14,935 nt of DNA from Bacteroidales bacterium UBA5219 (GTDB taxonomy: Bacteria; Bacteroidota; Bacteroidia; Bacteroidales; ML635J-15), in NCBI GenBank assembly GCA_002412425.1, contig DHVB01000065.1:1-14935 (forward strand). The letters run 5' to 3'. The translations under genes and the position numbers were made by a program. Shown piece after piece: positions 14,714 to 14,935 of this stretch; position 1 is the stretch's first letter; each line of letters starts with the position of its first letter. The notes below the pieces were generated by a model, which saw only the letters and a list, made by a program, of their open reading frames with translations, did not search any database and had not been told where the DNA came from.

Positions 14714-14935
14714 ATCTAATTTTTTATTAATTGTTTACTAACTTCTACTAATCGGTTACTGTTAAAACTAATAATTCGCAAATTGCTTTTTTACCTACAA
14801 CTGTCTCCCAGGCAATGTTAAAAAATTTACTATTTCAAATTCGCTAAATCCAGAATTAGATTTCCGCATAATGCATAAAAAACTGAATATTTAAAAGACT
14901 AGCTGAATGTTAAAGTTAAGTGTCCCCTTTTATTA
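14714..14935. other. Upstream non-coding flank of the FISUMP-TPR gene
   Basis: This 222-base stretch to the window edge is AT-rich and holds no gene I can support. A weak TAGTTTT-like box lies upstream of the ATG, but no proper -33/-7 pair is seen. Near the edge, AAGTGTCCCCTTTT resembles the terminus of some insertion sequences, yet only one side is visible. Confidence 0.35.

Noticed and set aside
14740..14826. Minus-strand open stretch encoding a WETVVGKKAICELL-like peptide before a TAG
   Set aside because: It has only about 28 codons between stops and no start codon. It may be the tail of a lost gene, but nothing supports it.
14905..14935. Possible insertion-sequence end (AAGTGTCCCCTTTT) at the right edge
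   Set aside because: It is a single short motif at the window boundary, with no transposase, paired terminus or duplication visible.

Overview
The window reads as a chromosomal segment from an AT-rich member of the Bacteroidota. The evidence is indirect but consistent. Start codons lack Shine-Dalgarno motifs. Several genes are preceded by the TAnnTTTG -7 box typical of this phylum. The window also carries families common there: a FISUMP domain, a lipoprotein ending in a TM2 domain, and a periplasmic SagB-like nitroreductase. No rRNA, tRNA or CRISPR array was seen.

Left part (1-6224): one end of a probable mobile repeat (1-144) lies downstream of glyA (minus strand). A divergent plus-strand run follows: an Ldh_2-family malate/L-lactate dehydrogenase, a monoacylglycerol-lipase-like hydrolase, glycerol kinase GlpK and the futalosine-pathway radical SAM enzyme MqnE. 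The last three genes are separated by only 6 and 9 bases. The lipase and GlpK form a logical route from acylglycerol to glycerol to glycerol-3-phosphate. MqnE implies menaquinone synthesis through futalosine.

Middle part (6225-9693, all minus strand): a TM2-domain lipoprotein whose real start is at 7060, a 61-residue protein of unknown function, a HinP1I-like type II restriction endonuclease (predicted target GCGC), an amino-type (TSPPY) DNA methyltransferase one base upstream of it, and an exported nitroreductase-like protein. Transcription order in the restriction-modification unit is methyltransferase, nuclease, small protein.

Right part (9694-14935): an accessory region. A 5'-truncated AlwI-family restriction endonuclease fragment abuts a repeat from which its apparent first ~24 codons derive. 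A 407-base stretch without genes holds a second, inverted copy of that repeat and several hairpins; it resembles attC-like cassette junctions but no integrase is visible. Beyond it lies a probable two-gene minus-strand operon: an 872-residue protein with a novel N-terminus, a FISUMP domain, about nine TPR repeats and a distinct C-terminus, followed by a 340-residue protein of unknown function with a Cys/Gly-rich motif. This pair, beside an intact and a broken restriction system, is the best candidate here for something undescribed, but its role is not shown by the sequence.
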